Source: Hygrocybe punicea
Taxonomy: Eukaryota; Basidiomycota; Agaricomycetes; Agaricales; Hygrophoraceae
Direction: 5' to 3'
Assembly: GCA_963556145.1 (NCBI GenBank)
Contig: OY744466.1
Span: forward strand, 930,001 to 994,000
DNA length: 64,000 nt
Shown here: positions 1-10,742 of the stretch, in pieces
How the letters are laid out: every line of letters begins with the position of its first letter
Position numbering within the stretch: position 1 is the stretch's first letter
Made by a program: the position numbers and the translations under genes
Notes under the pieces: generated by a model
The model's database searches: none
Told to the model about the DNA's origin: nothing
What the model saw: only the letters and a program-made list of their open reading frames with translations

Positions 1-180
1 ATCAACGTGTATGATGTATCGGCGGTGATCGGATGATGAGGGTAATCATGGGGATTGGGATACTGTCGTTGGTTGTCTTCTACGATGTTCCGGACCCAGG
101 TTATGATATTGTCTTGTGACGTCGTGTCAGGGACGTCGGGGTCGGAAGCAGGGGTTAAATCGGGGTAAAACGTAACAGTG
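1..180 (-). pseudogene. coding-like remnant next to hAT MITE
   Basis: On the minus strand one frame is open from position 180 to the window edge, with a varied, non-repetitive composition (for example FYPDLTPASDPDVPD) unlike the low-complexity DNA beside it. Removing the hAT MITE at 181-1102 and one copy of its 8-bp target duplication lets the frame continue into 1111-1129, ending at CTGCAG (1124-1129), which could be an intron acceptor. I do not recognise the protein. It may be an exon of a gene running off the window, or chance. Confidence 0.3.
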
Positions 181-1102
181 CAGTTCGGTCTGCATCTGGA
201 CGTGGTTTGGACCGCGAACCGTCCTCCTCCACCTTCAAATTTCCTCGCAAGCCACAGCGCCACATCAATTGACATGGGCCTGGGGTTGCGAGGAGTTCGG
301 AGGGGTGGGGAGGAAGGGGGGACCTTCATTTTGCTGTGTCGCTGCTGTTGCTGTGTTGTGTTGGTGCTGCGTTGCTGCCGGCGCTGTTGTTGCTACTGCT
401 GCCATTGCCGCTGTCACTGCTGCTGCTGCTGCTGCCGTTGGTGCTGCCATTGTTGGTGCCACCATTTTTGTTGCAGCCATGGCTGCTGCCACTGCTGCTG
501 GGGTTGCCGTGGGGCTGCTGCCGTGTCCATGCTCGCAGGCATCATGGAGCTGTGGGGGGTAAGTATAGATAAACAATGAAATATAATAAAGACAATGTAC
601 CTTAGCAGTGGGGGTGGCCACACCACTCCCCGCTGCATCCTTTTGTTGCTACCATCCATGGTTCTTGTCGTGGGCATTGGCATGGTTTTGGAATGGGTGC
701 AGGCAGGCGTGGGCATGGGTGTGGGCCGTGGGGGGCTTCTTTGTGTAAGAAAATGTCAGTAAAGTAAGAAATAAACTAATTACTTACCTGTGTTGCTGTT
801 GTTGTTCGTTGCTGTTGTTGTTGAGTTGAATTCACGTGAATTGTAAGGTCACATGACCCAAGTTCATGTGGCTTCATACAAAAAATGAGTATCTAAATGA
901 GTATCTACGTAGGTATATAGACATTACAGTTCGCGGTTTGAACTGCGTTTGAATCCAGTTTGAAAGTCTGTGCCTTGCCGGAACTGCAAACTGAACCCGC
1001 GGTCCAGTTCAGCACTTGGCTGAACTTTAGACTGAACTTAGGGTTCAGTTTGGGGTTTGAACCGAGTTCAGATTGGTTCTGAACTGGACTACAGCAACAC
1101 TA
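181..1102 (-). mobile_element. hAT-type MITE, copy 1
   Basis: A 922-bp non-autonomous DNA element related, in opposite orientation, to the element at 48152-49498. Shared landmarks are a palindrome around CATCAATTGATG near one end, a CTG/CAG-rich core (about 335-500) and arrays of GGTTTGAAC/GTTCAAACC-like subterminal repeats (about 925-1080). The right end reads CAGCAACACTA and is followed by TTACAGTG (1103-1110). The left end is preceded by TAACAGTG (173-180), an 8-bp duplication with one mismatch. The first bases of the left inverted repeat (expected TAGTGTTGCC) are missing, so this copy is slightly truncated. The trinucleotide core gives long spurious reading frames on both strands. Confidence 0.7.
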
Positions 1103-1110
1103 TTACAGTG

Positions 1111-2650
1111 TTATGGATCACTTCTGCAGTGGGCTCTGGCAACAATCAACTTAACTGGGAAGCAGTTTCCAGAGGAGAGAACAGCAGTTTTCATTGTTGC
1201 TTATAACTAAGACAACACTGCTAAGAGGAGGGGGGTCAAGGTCTAATGTCATTGCGAGCCATGGGGGTTACCCAAGCCAAAGGGGTCTGCCCCAAGAACC
1301 AGACTAAATGTAAGGAAAAGACAGAAGAAAAAGTCTGAACCAACAACAAGAACAGTATATATAGTGACTGGTCTTGAGGGGAGGTAAATAGAAATGCAAC
1401 CATGAAGCTACAACATGTCCAACTATACCATGTGTTCACCATGAGACAGACATGTTCTCACGATCCAACTGGAGGCCCAGGTGTCATTGAGGATAGAAGA
1501 GGTCCGGATGACTCGGATGATTTGTCATCAGATCATGTGATGTGCAGAATTGCCTATTCGCGGTCTACACTTGCTGTATTGGGCAAGTGCGCAGTCTGGC
1601 AAGTGCAATGCACAGTCGGGTCGAAGAGGGGTATCGTCCAGTGTGGGATTGGTGAAGAGAGTGTCTTGAGGTAGTGTGGATATAGTGGCAAGGTTGGTAT
1701 GAAAGAAAACAAAGGAATGTATGGAGGAAAAACCAACTAAGACAGTCAGCTAGTTGAGGTCAGACATGTGAACAGCATAAGCTGTACCGGATGATGATGT
1801 CTGTGTCAATGACATATCAAGGGGCGATGTCTTGTCCTGTCTGTGGAACAATGTGGTCTACCTGATGTTGGTATTCATCCAAGAAAGGGTATTGTTGTAA
1901 ATGAGTGTGGGAGGTATCAAGGTTACAGATGGAAAGGGATAAATGAGTGTGGGTCCAGGTTTTGAGTCATGGCACGAGTGACAAGCTGTGGGAATAAGAC
2001 GTTGGGTGCTGCATTGAAGTGATGTCATATGAACAATACACAATAGGGGTCGGTTCACTGTATTGGGAAGTCGTATGGTCTGTGGTCGAAGTCCAAAAGA
2101 ATGTGCTTCGGTGATAATCAGATTGGAAGGACCAGTGAGATGTCTTGTGGTCAAGGATTGTTCAGGGCATGCGTGTAGGTGAGGAATGTCATCGGATTGT
2201 CAGGGAGGATAATGGTAGGCATGGAATACGAAAGTGGAAACCAAATATCCAGGTATGGCAATTGTCAATTACAGGGTGAGATATTGTTGAGGTGGAAGTC
2301 AGAATTATCAATGGCAGAAGGGTTTCGGTGCCGATGCCAAAGATAGATCATAACAAGGTAAAAACCAATAACGAAAGTGATGGCAATGCTGCCAATGATG
2401 ATTATGGTAATTAGCTGTGTTGGAAGTACAGCCATTGTGTATCGGTTTGTCATGGGATGAAGTAAACAATATGTCAGGGCAAGGGAAAAGACAATGGCGA
2501 TGATGTCCGTCAGCAAGGAGACTATTCGGGTACAGTGAGGTCACATGGGATATGTCCATGGTCGGTCTGGATTGTTCTAGAAGAAAGGATAAAAAGGAAA
2601 CAAGAACAAGCATAAACAATGATGTCCAAAAGAAGACAAAATGCAAAAGG
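1111..2650. other. no confident gene; possible two-TM reading frame
   Basis: This stretch follows the truncated end of the copia relic. The only reading frame with character is on the minus strand at 2265-2516 (83 residues). It has two hydrophobic stretches (about residues 4-20 and 35-58) followed by a basic YLWHRHRN segment, like a small membrane protein. Short frames at 1858-2154 and 1236-1442 (minus) could be neighbouring exons, but I see no convincing splice chain and recognise no domain. It may be a degraded host gene. Confidence 0.25.
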
Positions 2651-4071
2651 GAACAAAAAAGGAAGGTGTGGCAAAGCGGAATCATCATGGTGGGTACTGG
2701 AGTTGGAATCGGAGTTGTGGAGTTGAAAAAAGTAACATACAGTTGCATACATGATATCCAGTCTTGTTGCATGCGCAGCATACAAGAGCTCTCTGACTCA
2801 TGTCGCATACTCAATTGAGGTGCATTTCCACTCACTCTCGTCGGTTTTGGTTTCATTTATTCATAGGATCACATTCTGATTAGTTAATGGCACGGGTAAC
2901 CCGCGGGTACGCGTGGCTGTACCCGTACCCGCATTCAACAGATCCGTGGGTCAAAACCCGCCGGGTTTACCCGTCATTTTAAGCTCTGGATCATCCAAAA
3001 CGGTCAAGTATTGAGTGCGATATGATAAAAACAATCTATTTCAGTGTTTTGAGCATATCTCACTCAATACTTGACCGTTTTGGATGTTCAGTGGCTTAAA
3101 ATAAAGCTGGCGGGTACCACAATCCATACCCGTACCCTCAGCGTTTACCCGCACGGGTTGCAAAACTCGTGCAATACACTAATTCTGATCCATCGGGGTT
3201 GATACCAGTTTCGCATCCTTCATTCCAGCTTTCACAAGTATCTTCTGGATATAACGGCTTTGTGATAGGGTGACTTTCCATTGTTGGCAGTCTTGTTTTA
3301 TATGGATTCCAAGCAGTAATGTTGGCTTTCCAATGACTGTTACTGTGTACTTTTCTTCCAACTGGCTGATTATCTGCTGATTCATCGCTCAGCTGTTTGC
3401 ATAAGCTGTAAGGACGTTGACCCATACAAGTATGATGGAGAAGTTTTCTCCTTCCCGATAGTAGTACGTGCAGTAGTCGGTCTGTAATCTCGTATAACAA
3501 ATTTCTTTCATCGTGTTATCGAAATCCATGTTCCATACATTTCCGGCTTGTCTGAGACCATATATAGGGCATATGAGGCAGCAAACCTGTCCAGTTCCAT
3601 CCTCAAATTCCGCTGGCTGTTTCATGTACAGCTCCTCATTCACCCATCTGTTAAGGTATGTGCCTTTGATATCCATCTGCTGAATACCCCAATCCTTGAC
3701 TGCAGAACATGTGAGCAATGTCTGTAACATCTTGAACCGCATCACAGGAGCAAATGTTCTGGTTTCACTGAAATCCACTCCGGGCTTCTGTGAAAACCCC
3801 TGGGCTACTAATCAGGCCTTGTGCCTAGTGATTGCACCCATCTCGTCGCATGTCCGGTGGAAAACCCACTTGCTTCTGATGGCTTCCCATCCCTCCAGTA
3901 AGTCTATGAGTTTCCAAATGCCTATTTCTTGTAGCTGATCGAATTCTTCTTTCATCACTACCTTCCAGTTCTCCCAATCCATGGCTTCCCCTGGCTTCCT
4001 TCAAATCCCATGGGTCCTTGTCGGTGAGACTGCTATCCTGCTGCATTGCACTCAAGAACACATATGCTATG
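2650..4071 (-). pseudogene. Ty1/copia pol relic, reverse transcriptase part
   Basis: Minus-strand reading gives the copia reverse transcriptase core: FAPVMRFK, QQMDIKGTYLN, YMKQPAEFEDG, LICPIYGLRQAG, VSTPMDQN and, beyond the MITE at 2881-3181, LLYAAHATRLDIMYA. The YVDD active site is lost (VWVNVL in its place) and the frame is broken by shifts and TGA stops. The upstream half of the element lies at 13919-15846; Gypsy-1 (4072-13918) separates the halves. Joining them over one CTATG keeps the frame open (..ETTIAYVFLSAMQQ..). The downstream end fades near 2650 without a recognisable 3' LTR. It is a dead element. Confidence 0.85.
2881..3181. mobile_element. 301-bp hAT MITE nested in copia RT
   Basis: The left end begins TAGTTAATGGCACGGG; the right end, read in reverse complement, begins TAGTGTATTGCACG. 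Both continue into an AACCCG-rich repeat. ATTCTGAT is duplicated exactly on both sides (2873-2880 and 3182-3189), the 8-bp target duplication of hAT transposons. Inside, 2994-3017 and 3061-3084 form a 24-bp inverted repeat around a 43-nt loop. Removing the element and one duplication rejoins the copia frame at TPMDQN/VIL. It has no coding capacity. Confidence 0.85.
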
Positions 4072-6037
4072 TGTTAGAGGCATGCAACTCCGGAAGGATT
4101 GGAGTTCTTCGGAGGAGCGGAGACGTCAACTCTTGAAGTAGGTTCACTACTTCCTTAAGTCGTATTAAGAAGACGTGGACGGAGCGGAGTTAGTCCGGAG
4201 TTCCGGACTAAGTACTAAGATAACTAATGAGCTTAAGGGAAAGCCTTAAGTTTGAGAGTGGGTAAGAAATAAGGAACTCAAGTTGATTTTCTGAACGGAG
4301 TTACAGGACATTGTAGTTCTAGTTTATATACTTGGTAAACTAATTGTCATGTCCTTGGAGACGTGAAGACAATATGAACTCCGGAAAGAGGACTGGAGTT
4401 CAGAAGAAAATAAAAAGATTAAAGGGTGCTATGTACGGTGACAAGTAAACAAAGGGGAGGAAAAGAAAAGGAGGTCGGAGTAAACGGAGATGGGGAAGAA
4501 TAGTATTTAACAAGAGAAGAACAATAACGTACGCTGTTATGTGAATGTTTGTTTCACCAAGAATTACCGGAGTTGACTTTGTTCAGGTACCTTCTTGTTG
4601 TTCGTGGGTTTTTAATATCTAAATAACCTATCAGGAAGGGGTTTGTGGGTATATGTACTATATGAATCAATAGAATGTAATAGTGAGGTCTCTTCAATTA
4701 AGAATTGAGACTTTGAGTAGGTATGAATAGCAATTGGGTGTGTGATGTACTGAAAACAAGAATATTCACTACTGGAATATGAAAATATGAACTAATGAAT
4801 ACTGATAACAATATTCACCAGTTGAATATGGATGGTTTTGGCTACAGGGCCTATTCAATCAAGAGTATCTCTGGGTATTATAATATCTGACTTAAATCCG
4901 AAGCTTCAAACGCACATTGGCTACTAGTTCAGGGATATCTTTAATACCTTTTGAATACTCTGTTTTGTTTAGGATTGAAACCTTAACCTTAGAAGTGTAT
5001 CTATTTAGGATGAAACCTTAACCTTAAAAATGTATCTAGCTGACTAATGCTGACTAATGAATTGATTGAACTGAGTGAACTGGGTGAATTCTCCTTGATG
5101 ACAAGGGGAACTCAGAGAATGATAGAATAAGAGTGAACTAGACTGGATTGCAAGCACTAGCTACTACAATGAGTAACTACTAGCACTAAGAGAATGGGGG
5201 ATCACACTGTGTGAACCCAACTGAGAGTGACTACTGAGTGGTGAGGGGGGAAATCCTACTGACTACTGGAATTTGGGGGCCCTATTTATACTGTTGGAGA
5301 ACAATGGGGGACTGAGAACAATGGGAAAGTGAGAACAATAGGACTGAGTCATGAGAACAATGGATGGCATCAAAGAGGCTGTGAACAATGGGCTCTATCT
5401 CCATTTGGACTGTTTAGAACAATAGACTGCTCAGAACAATAGACCATTGTCTTTATGTAAGCAGAATATCACAATCACTCTCTGATGCATCCTATCTTAT
5501 CATTATCTTATCATCCTCTTGTTCACATCTTATCTAATCATTTCCCATTATCTAGCTGAGCCGCTTTTGATCAATACAAGTAAACAAGATTTGTAATCAA
5601 TCCATTACTGCTAATATAGGTAACAATGCTAGTTGGGCTTGTCTCCTTGCACGCGCAATACAGAGAAATATATAGTAAATACTAATGAGTGGGGGATGTG
5701 CCTCTGTGCACCATACATAAATGGCTAGGTCTGGGCATTACTAGTGAAGCCATAATAAATGATATAAAGGTAAGCATATATGCTATTTGTGTCTGTTCAC
5801 TAGCATGCGTAATGTGGAAAGGCATAGAATGGGTACTAATGAGTGTAGGTGTGCATCCATAGTGTTGCACTTAAATATCTAAGTCCGTGGTCCGATGGTA
5901 AACCCATGACATTACACCCAAAAACACTTGGGGTCATGACAACGCGAGAAGATAAGATAAGATAAGATAAGATAAGTCGGCGGAAAAGTCCGGAGCGGAG
6001 TTCGTCGGAATCCGGCGGAGCTGCATGGGATATGACA
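4072..6037 (-). repeat. Gypsy-1 3' LTR
   Basis: A 1966-bp direct repeat of 11953-13918, starting TGTTAGAGGC and ending ATATGACA as read on the plus strand. It holds a run of about five AGATA/GATAA pentanucleotides near its right end (about 5950-5976), close to where the element's sense strand enters the LTR. Short apparent reading frames inside are not genes. The adjoining flank at 4067-4071 is CTATG. Confidence 0.95.
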
Positions 6038-6038
6038 G

Positions 6039-6055
6039 TATCTCCCCCTTAGCGT
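6039..6055 (-). promoter_or_regulatory. 3' polypurine tract of Gypsy-1
   Basis: On the element's sense strand (minus) the sequence just upstream of the 3' LTR reads ACGCTAAGGGGGAGATA. This is the position and composition of the polypurine primer for plus-strand DNA synthesis. A copy with one extra A occurs inside pol at 8610-8627. Confidence 0.75.
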
Positions 6056-6159
6056 TGAACCCTTGAGACGCCTGTGGAACAAAGGGAGAACCGCAGCGGA
6101 GTTCGAAGCAGAGGGCCTACGGTATAAAACAAACTCCTGGCCAGGAGACAACCCAAAAG

Positions 6160-7004
6160 ATGTCGTCCTTGCAATTATCGTCCTCGCAAGAGATAGCTGC
6201 GCGCATCAAGGAGATGGAGCGCGAATTCGCCGAAATGAGGGCGAAAGAGGAGGCAGAAGAACGGAGAAAAGCGGAGGACAAGAGGAAGAAAGCGGAAGAG
6301 GAGAGGAGACAGAAGATCCAGGCGGAGGCGATGAAAAGGGTGGAGGAAGAAACAAAGAAGAAAACGGCGGCGGAGGAGGAGAAAAAGAAAGTGGAGGCGG
6401 CGGAGGAGGGGCCCTCAAGTGCGGAGAAGGGAGAGACGGGTAAGCAAAGGCACATAAATGAAAGACCGGAGTTGACTACAGAAGCAGGGCCGTACAATGC
6501 AAGGTGTGCGCGGAACGCCGGGAAAACTGCGTGTGGCCCGCGTCCGGAAAGGCGCGGAGTTGCGATGCATGCAAGAAGAGGAAAGCGCGATGCGAGGTAG
6601 ATGGTGAAGAGGGTGGAGTGAAGAAGAAAAAGAAAAAGGAGGAAAAGGAGGAATCCGGATCAGAGTACCGCGGAGTGGAGCCTGCGGTAAAGAAGCCGCT
6701 GACGAGGACGGAGCAGCTTCTTCACAAGCTGCTTCGGGCAACAGAAGAAAACACGGCGATGTTGGGACGGGTCGCGGAGGCATGCGAGGGGGTATGGGAC
6801 ACCGTGGAGGATCTCCGCGAACATGCGGCTCAATGGGCCGACCATCTGAGGAACTTAGAGTTCCTCAGAGATAATTCATACCAGCTCCGGAAGTACACTC
6901 CGGAGTCCGAGGACATCGCACCGGAGGAGACGGAAATGGAGTGGGAAGAGGGGGATTTTTTGGGGAAAGGAGGAAACCTTGAAAAGAGTCCGCGAAAATC
7001 GTAA
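6160..7004 (+). CDS. antisense passenger gene of Gypsy-1: coiled coil plus Zn2Cys6-like protein
   Basis: The gene lies between pol and the 3' LTR on the strand opposite gag-pol. Its stop is 10 nt from the pol stop (tail to tail) and its ATG is 122 nt from the LTR, so the LTR may serve as promoter. The first part (6160 to about 6439) encodes a Lys/Glu/Ala-rich coiled coil beginning MSSLQLSSSQE. The second part (about 6495-7004) is in another frame and has the six-cysteine pattern CX2CX6CX10CX2CX6C (CKVC, ENC, SCDAC, KARC), matching the fungal Zn2Cys6 DNA-binding cluster. A Lys-rich stretch, a helical segment and an acidic C-terminus (EETEMEWEEGD) follow. GTAAGC at 6440 and CAG at 6481 look like splice sites, but that pair is one nucleotide out of phase, so the junction or a small indel is unresolved. 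DNA binding is inference. Confidence 0.7.
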
Positions 7005-7014
7005 ATAGACAGAA

Positions 7015-10000
7015 TTAATAGGACGGGCCCGGTTTCGAAGGATAAGCAGAGTGAAAGTCCGAAACGAGCTCAGTAGCATGTCCAAGTTCGGAGGCCAAGA
7101 TCCAAGAAGTTTCTTCGTCAGTGCCTTTGTAGCCCTCCCAATGTACAAGGTACAGTAGCTTGCAAGCACGACGGCGGTTGTCGATCTTGGAATCGAGTAT
7201 TTCGGAGATCTCAAACTCCGGTTCTCCGTCGACAACGACCGGAGGAGGCAGAGGTTGGACACGGTTAGGAATGGTATTCGGAGTCGCCGGTTCGAGCTGA
7301 GAGACATGATAGACCGGGTGAACAGAGCGGAGAGCCTCCGGAAGACGGAGGGTATATGAGTGAGTACCAGCCTTAGCAATAACTTCAAAAGGCCCCAAGT
7401 TCTTCTCAGAAAGTTTCTTGGAGGGTCTAGTAGTCCGGAAATGCTCAGCTTTGACGTAGACGGAATCCGAAACCTTGAAGTCCGGAGGCGGAGCGCGCTT
7501 CAAGTCCGCGTAGTGTTGATAACGTTGTTGTGCCTCAGAGATGGTTTGTCGAAGTTGTTGATGTAACTCATCGAGGTCCACAGCGAATTTTCGTGCGTGG
7601 GCGGAGGAGAGGTCGCGCTCCGGGTGAACAGAAAGGTTAGGGTGGTAACCTTTATTGGCAAAGAAAGGAGAAACTCCGGTAGTGGCGTTTGGAGCGTCGT
7701 TGTAAGCAAATTCCGCAAGAGGAAGGAGGGACAACCAATTATCTTGCTGATAATTGCAATAAACACGGAGATATTGCTCAAGGGTTTGATTGACGCGTTC
7801 CGTTTGGCCATCGCCTTCAGGATGATAACCGGAGGTAAAGTGGAGTTTCATGTCGAGGGCCTTTCCGAGAGACCGGAAAAAATGGGAAACAAATTCCGTG
7901 CCTCTATCGGAGGTGACGTGACTAGGAACTCCGTGCTTAGAAAAAACGTGAATAAGGAAAAGATGTGCGAGTTGGGGGGAAGTAATCGTATCGTAAGTTG
8001 GAATAAAGATCCCTTGCTTGGAAAGACGGTCAACCACAACTAGGATGGCCGTAAATCCTTCGGAGTCCGGAAGTTGTTCGATGAAATCCATGGAAATTGA
8101 ATTCCATGGTTTCTCCGGAATAGGGAGCTGCTTAAGCAATCCGTAAGGACGATGCCGAGGGGTTTTGGATCTCGCGCAGGTTGTGCAAGACTTGCAGTAA
8201 TCACGGACAAAAGTCCGGAGTCCGGGCCAGGTGTATTCCCGCCGGATGATTTCGAGAGTCTTGTTTTGCCCGAAGTGTCCTGCAGTAGGATGATCATGTT
8301 TGGAATGCAAAATCCGGAGTCGTAGGTCATTGACATCGGGGACATAGATACGATTATCGAGGCGTAGAAAACCTAAATCGTCGATAGACCATCGAGGATC
8401 TGGGCCGGAGGTGGTACAGGAAACATGTCCGGAGGCAATAGGATCAACCTGTAGTCCGGAGATGATATTGGAGTGAAGGGAATCGACGTCTATGGTGAAT
8501 CCGGTGCCAAGGACTACATCTTCGAGGGAAATCGCTCGGAGGGATGAAGCCAATTGTTCCGGCCCAAAAACAGGGCGGAAATTGTGAGGATTGGCTTTGG
8601 CGTAGTCGCTATCTCCCCCTTTAGCGTAGACGTCCCAGCGTCGAGTAAGGGTATCGGGCTTAGTGCCAAGCTTGCCTGGGCAAAAGCGGATAACAAAGTT
8701 GAAGCGGGAAAGGAACTCCGACCAGCGGGCTTGACGGCGGGTAAGTAAGCGGACGGTGGAGAAGTACTCCAAATTCTTGTGGTTGGTGATAACGTCGACC
8801 GAAGTAGCAGTACCTTCCAAATAATGCCGCCAGGCAGTGAAAGCGTCGAAGATGGCAAGGAGTTCCTTGTCATGGGTATCGTAGTTCAACTCCGAGTCCG
8901 AAAGGGTATGAGACCAGAAAGCAACCGGATGAATTTCACCGTCAGGATGGTGTACGGAGAGAATGGAAGCAACGGCGTAATCGGAAGCATCAGTCTCCAC
9001 CAGAGTGTCAAACTCGGGTGACCAATGGGAAAGGATTGGAGTGGAAATGAAAGCGGACTTCAAGTCATTGAAGGCGGAACGACACTTACCATTGAAATTC
9101 CATTGTAACCCTTTACGAGTGAGCCGGGTAAGTGGAATAGTGATGGAGGAATAGTTCGGAATGAAACGCCGGTAAAAATTGGCGAATCCAAGGAAGGATT
9201 GAACATCTTTGATCTTCCGGGGTTCCGGCCAATCCTGGATAGTTTGGACCTTGGCAGGATCCATAGAAAGGCCTTGGGGGGAAAGAATGTAACCCAAGTA
9301 TTCCACCGTGTCAACGCCAAAAGAGCACTTCTCGGCGTTGGCATAGAGGCCGTGTTTCCGGAGTCGTCGGAGGACCTCGCGGACATGGTCTACATGATCA
9401 GCAGGGTCATCGGAATAGATAAGGATGTCGTCAAGGTAAACAATGACAGAGACGTCAAGGAGGTCGGAAAAAATATCGTTGACGAAGTGTTGGAAAGCCG
9501 CCGGGGCGTTAGTAAGACCTTCCGGAATTACCAACCATTCAAACGAGCCATAGCGAGTGCGGAAAGCTGTTTTCCACTCATCACCTTTGGCAATCCGGAC
9601 TAAATGGTAGGTGTGTTTAAGGTCGATTTTAGTGTAAATGCGCGCAGTCCGGGGAGCGTTGAGAAGGTCCGCCGTAAGAGGGATAGGATAGCGGTCCTTC
9701 TTCGTGATACGATTGAGTCCTCGGAAATCTATGCAAAGTCGAAGACTTCCATTTTTCTTCCGAGAGAAAAGAATGGGAGCTCCGCAGGGAGAACGGGAGG
9801 AGCGGACGAAACCCGCCCGGAGATTCTTGTCAAGGAATTCCTGAAGGGTCTCGAGCTCTAAGGGTGAAATAGAGTAAATCGGGCCAAAAGGAGGTTTTGC
9901 ACCATCCTCTAAATTAATTTTGAGGTCGTAAGGACGGTGTTCAGGGAGGTTCCAAGCCTTCGTCTTGCTAAAGACGTCAGCGAATTCGTGATACTCTTCA

Positions 10001-10738
10001 GGGATATTGTGAAGGTCCACGGAGGGTTCGGAGGACTCCGGAGGGCCGTAGCTTGCAAAGCGACCGGTGGCGTCAGGTAATCGGACTTCCATACGGAAGA
10101 CCTGAGTGCCGGGTACTTTGCAACCACGCAAAAAGGCTTGAGCGCTGACAAAGGAGATGTCAGGCTTCGAAGCGGATGGTGAAGGAGGTTCGGGCGGAAT
10201 AGACCGAGAGGACGGAGGGGACGGAGGTCGTACTGGAGGGTCTGGAAGTGGTGCCTCGCTAGGCACCGGAGTCGACAACGGAGGCGCGGAATCAGAAGAA
10301 CGGAATTTAACGCTATGCTCGATCCAGTCAATCAACGGATTGTATTTGGCGAGCCAGCTATATCCAAGAACTGCGGAAACAGACGGATCCAACGGAGTGA
10401 CCAAAAATTCTAAGATTAGAATTTCACCAGTAGTAAAACGGACAGAGATAGATACACATTTGTCGATGATTCCACCGGAGGAACCATCAAACAAGCGGAG
10501 GCGTTTCGGAGCAGTAGGAAAAATAGGAAGATTGTGAAGGGAACAAAATTCCGGGTCAATGAAACAATGCGTCGATCCACAATCCACAAGGGTAACGATA
10601 AGCGTGGAAGAATGATAAAGAGAAATCGTCAAGGAATCGTTAGAAAGAGCGGAAGCATTGAGTTTTACTTCCGGTAGCGCACAGTCAGGTTCAACGCAGC
10701 CTACATCCTGTGCCGGAGTATGCAGACTGCTCTCTATT
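7015..10738 (-). CDS. pol: Gypsy-1 pol polyprotein (PR-RT-RNaseH-INT-chromodomain)
   Basis: One uninterrupted frame of about 1240 codons. Counting from the non-AUG codon at 10632: aspartic protease with DCGSTH (near residue 18), reverse transcriptase with YLDD (near 400), RNase H with ETDASD (near 547), a HHCC zinc finger and the integrase triad in SMDFIE, TSDRGTEF and GQTERVNQ (near 849, 908 and 944), and a C-terminal chromodomain (LVHWEGYKGTDEETSW, near 1150), which places it among chromoviruses. The frame has no ATG start and overlaps the end of gag in the -1 register, so it is probably made by frameshifting. The third RNase H aspartate is Asn here (ITNHKNLEY, codon 8782-8784), a change explained by one CpG transition. 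Integrase and RT residues look intact. Confidence 0.95.
8610..8627 (-). promoter_or_regulatory. candidate central polypurine tract in Gypsy-1 pol
   Basis: The sense strand reads ACGCTAAAGGGGGAGATA, identical to the 3' polypurine tract at 6039-6055 except for one extra A. It lies between RNase H and integrase, encoding YAKGGD. Lentiviruses and yeast Ty1 carry central polypurine tracts that prime an extra plus strand. The role here is inferred from the match only. Confidence 0.45.
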
Positions 10739-10742
10739 TTTC
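10734..10742 (-). promoter_or_regulatory. gag-pol overlap with A-run, possible -1 frameshift site
   Basis: Gag ends GAA AAA TAG. Re-reading the last A gives AAA ATA GAG and enters the pol frame, which is open from here to 7015. The pol frame has no ATG near its start. The heptamer is not a canonical X XXY YYZ site, but slippage of a lysine tRNA on the A-run would join the proteins. No test of a downstream RNA structure was made. Confidence 0.4.

Noticed and set aside
178..716. Several long frames on both strands rich in Cys, Ala, Leu or Gln
   Set aside because: They arise from CTG/CAG trinucleotide repeats in the MITE core; the same happens at 48463-48895.
5870..5945. Possible tRNA or terminator inside the Gypsy-1 LTR
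   Set aside because: No cloverleaf could be drawn and the segment is identical in both LTRs.
6063..6443. Gly/Glu-rich frame overlapping the antisense gene
   Set aside because: It is the +1 shadow of the coiled-coil frame; the coiled coil is matched by the Gypsy-2 antisense protein.
7360..10537. Plus-strand frames through the pol and gag region of Gypsy-1
   Set aside because: Shadows of the uninterrupted pol and gag frames on the minus strand; no start context or domain.
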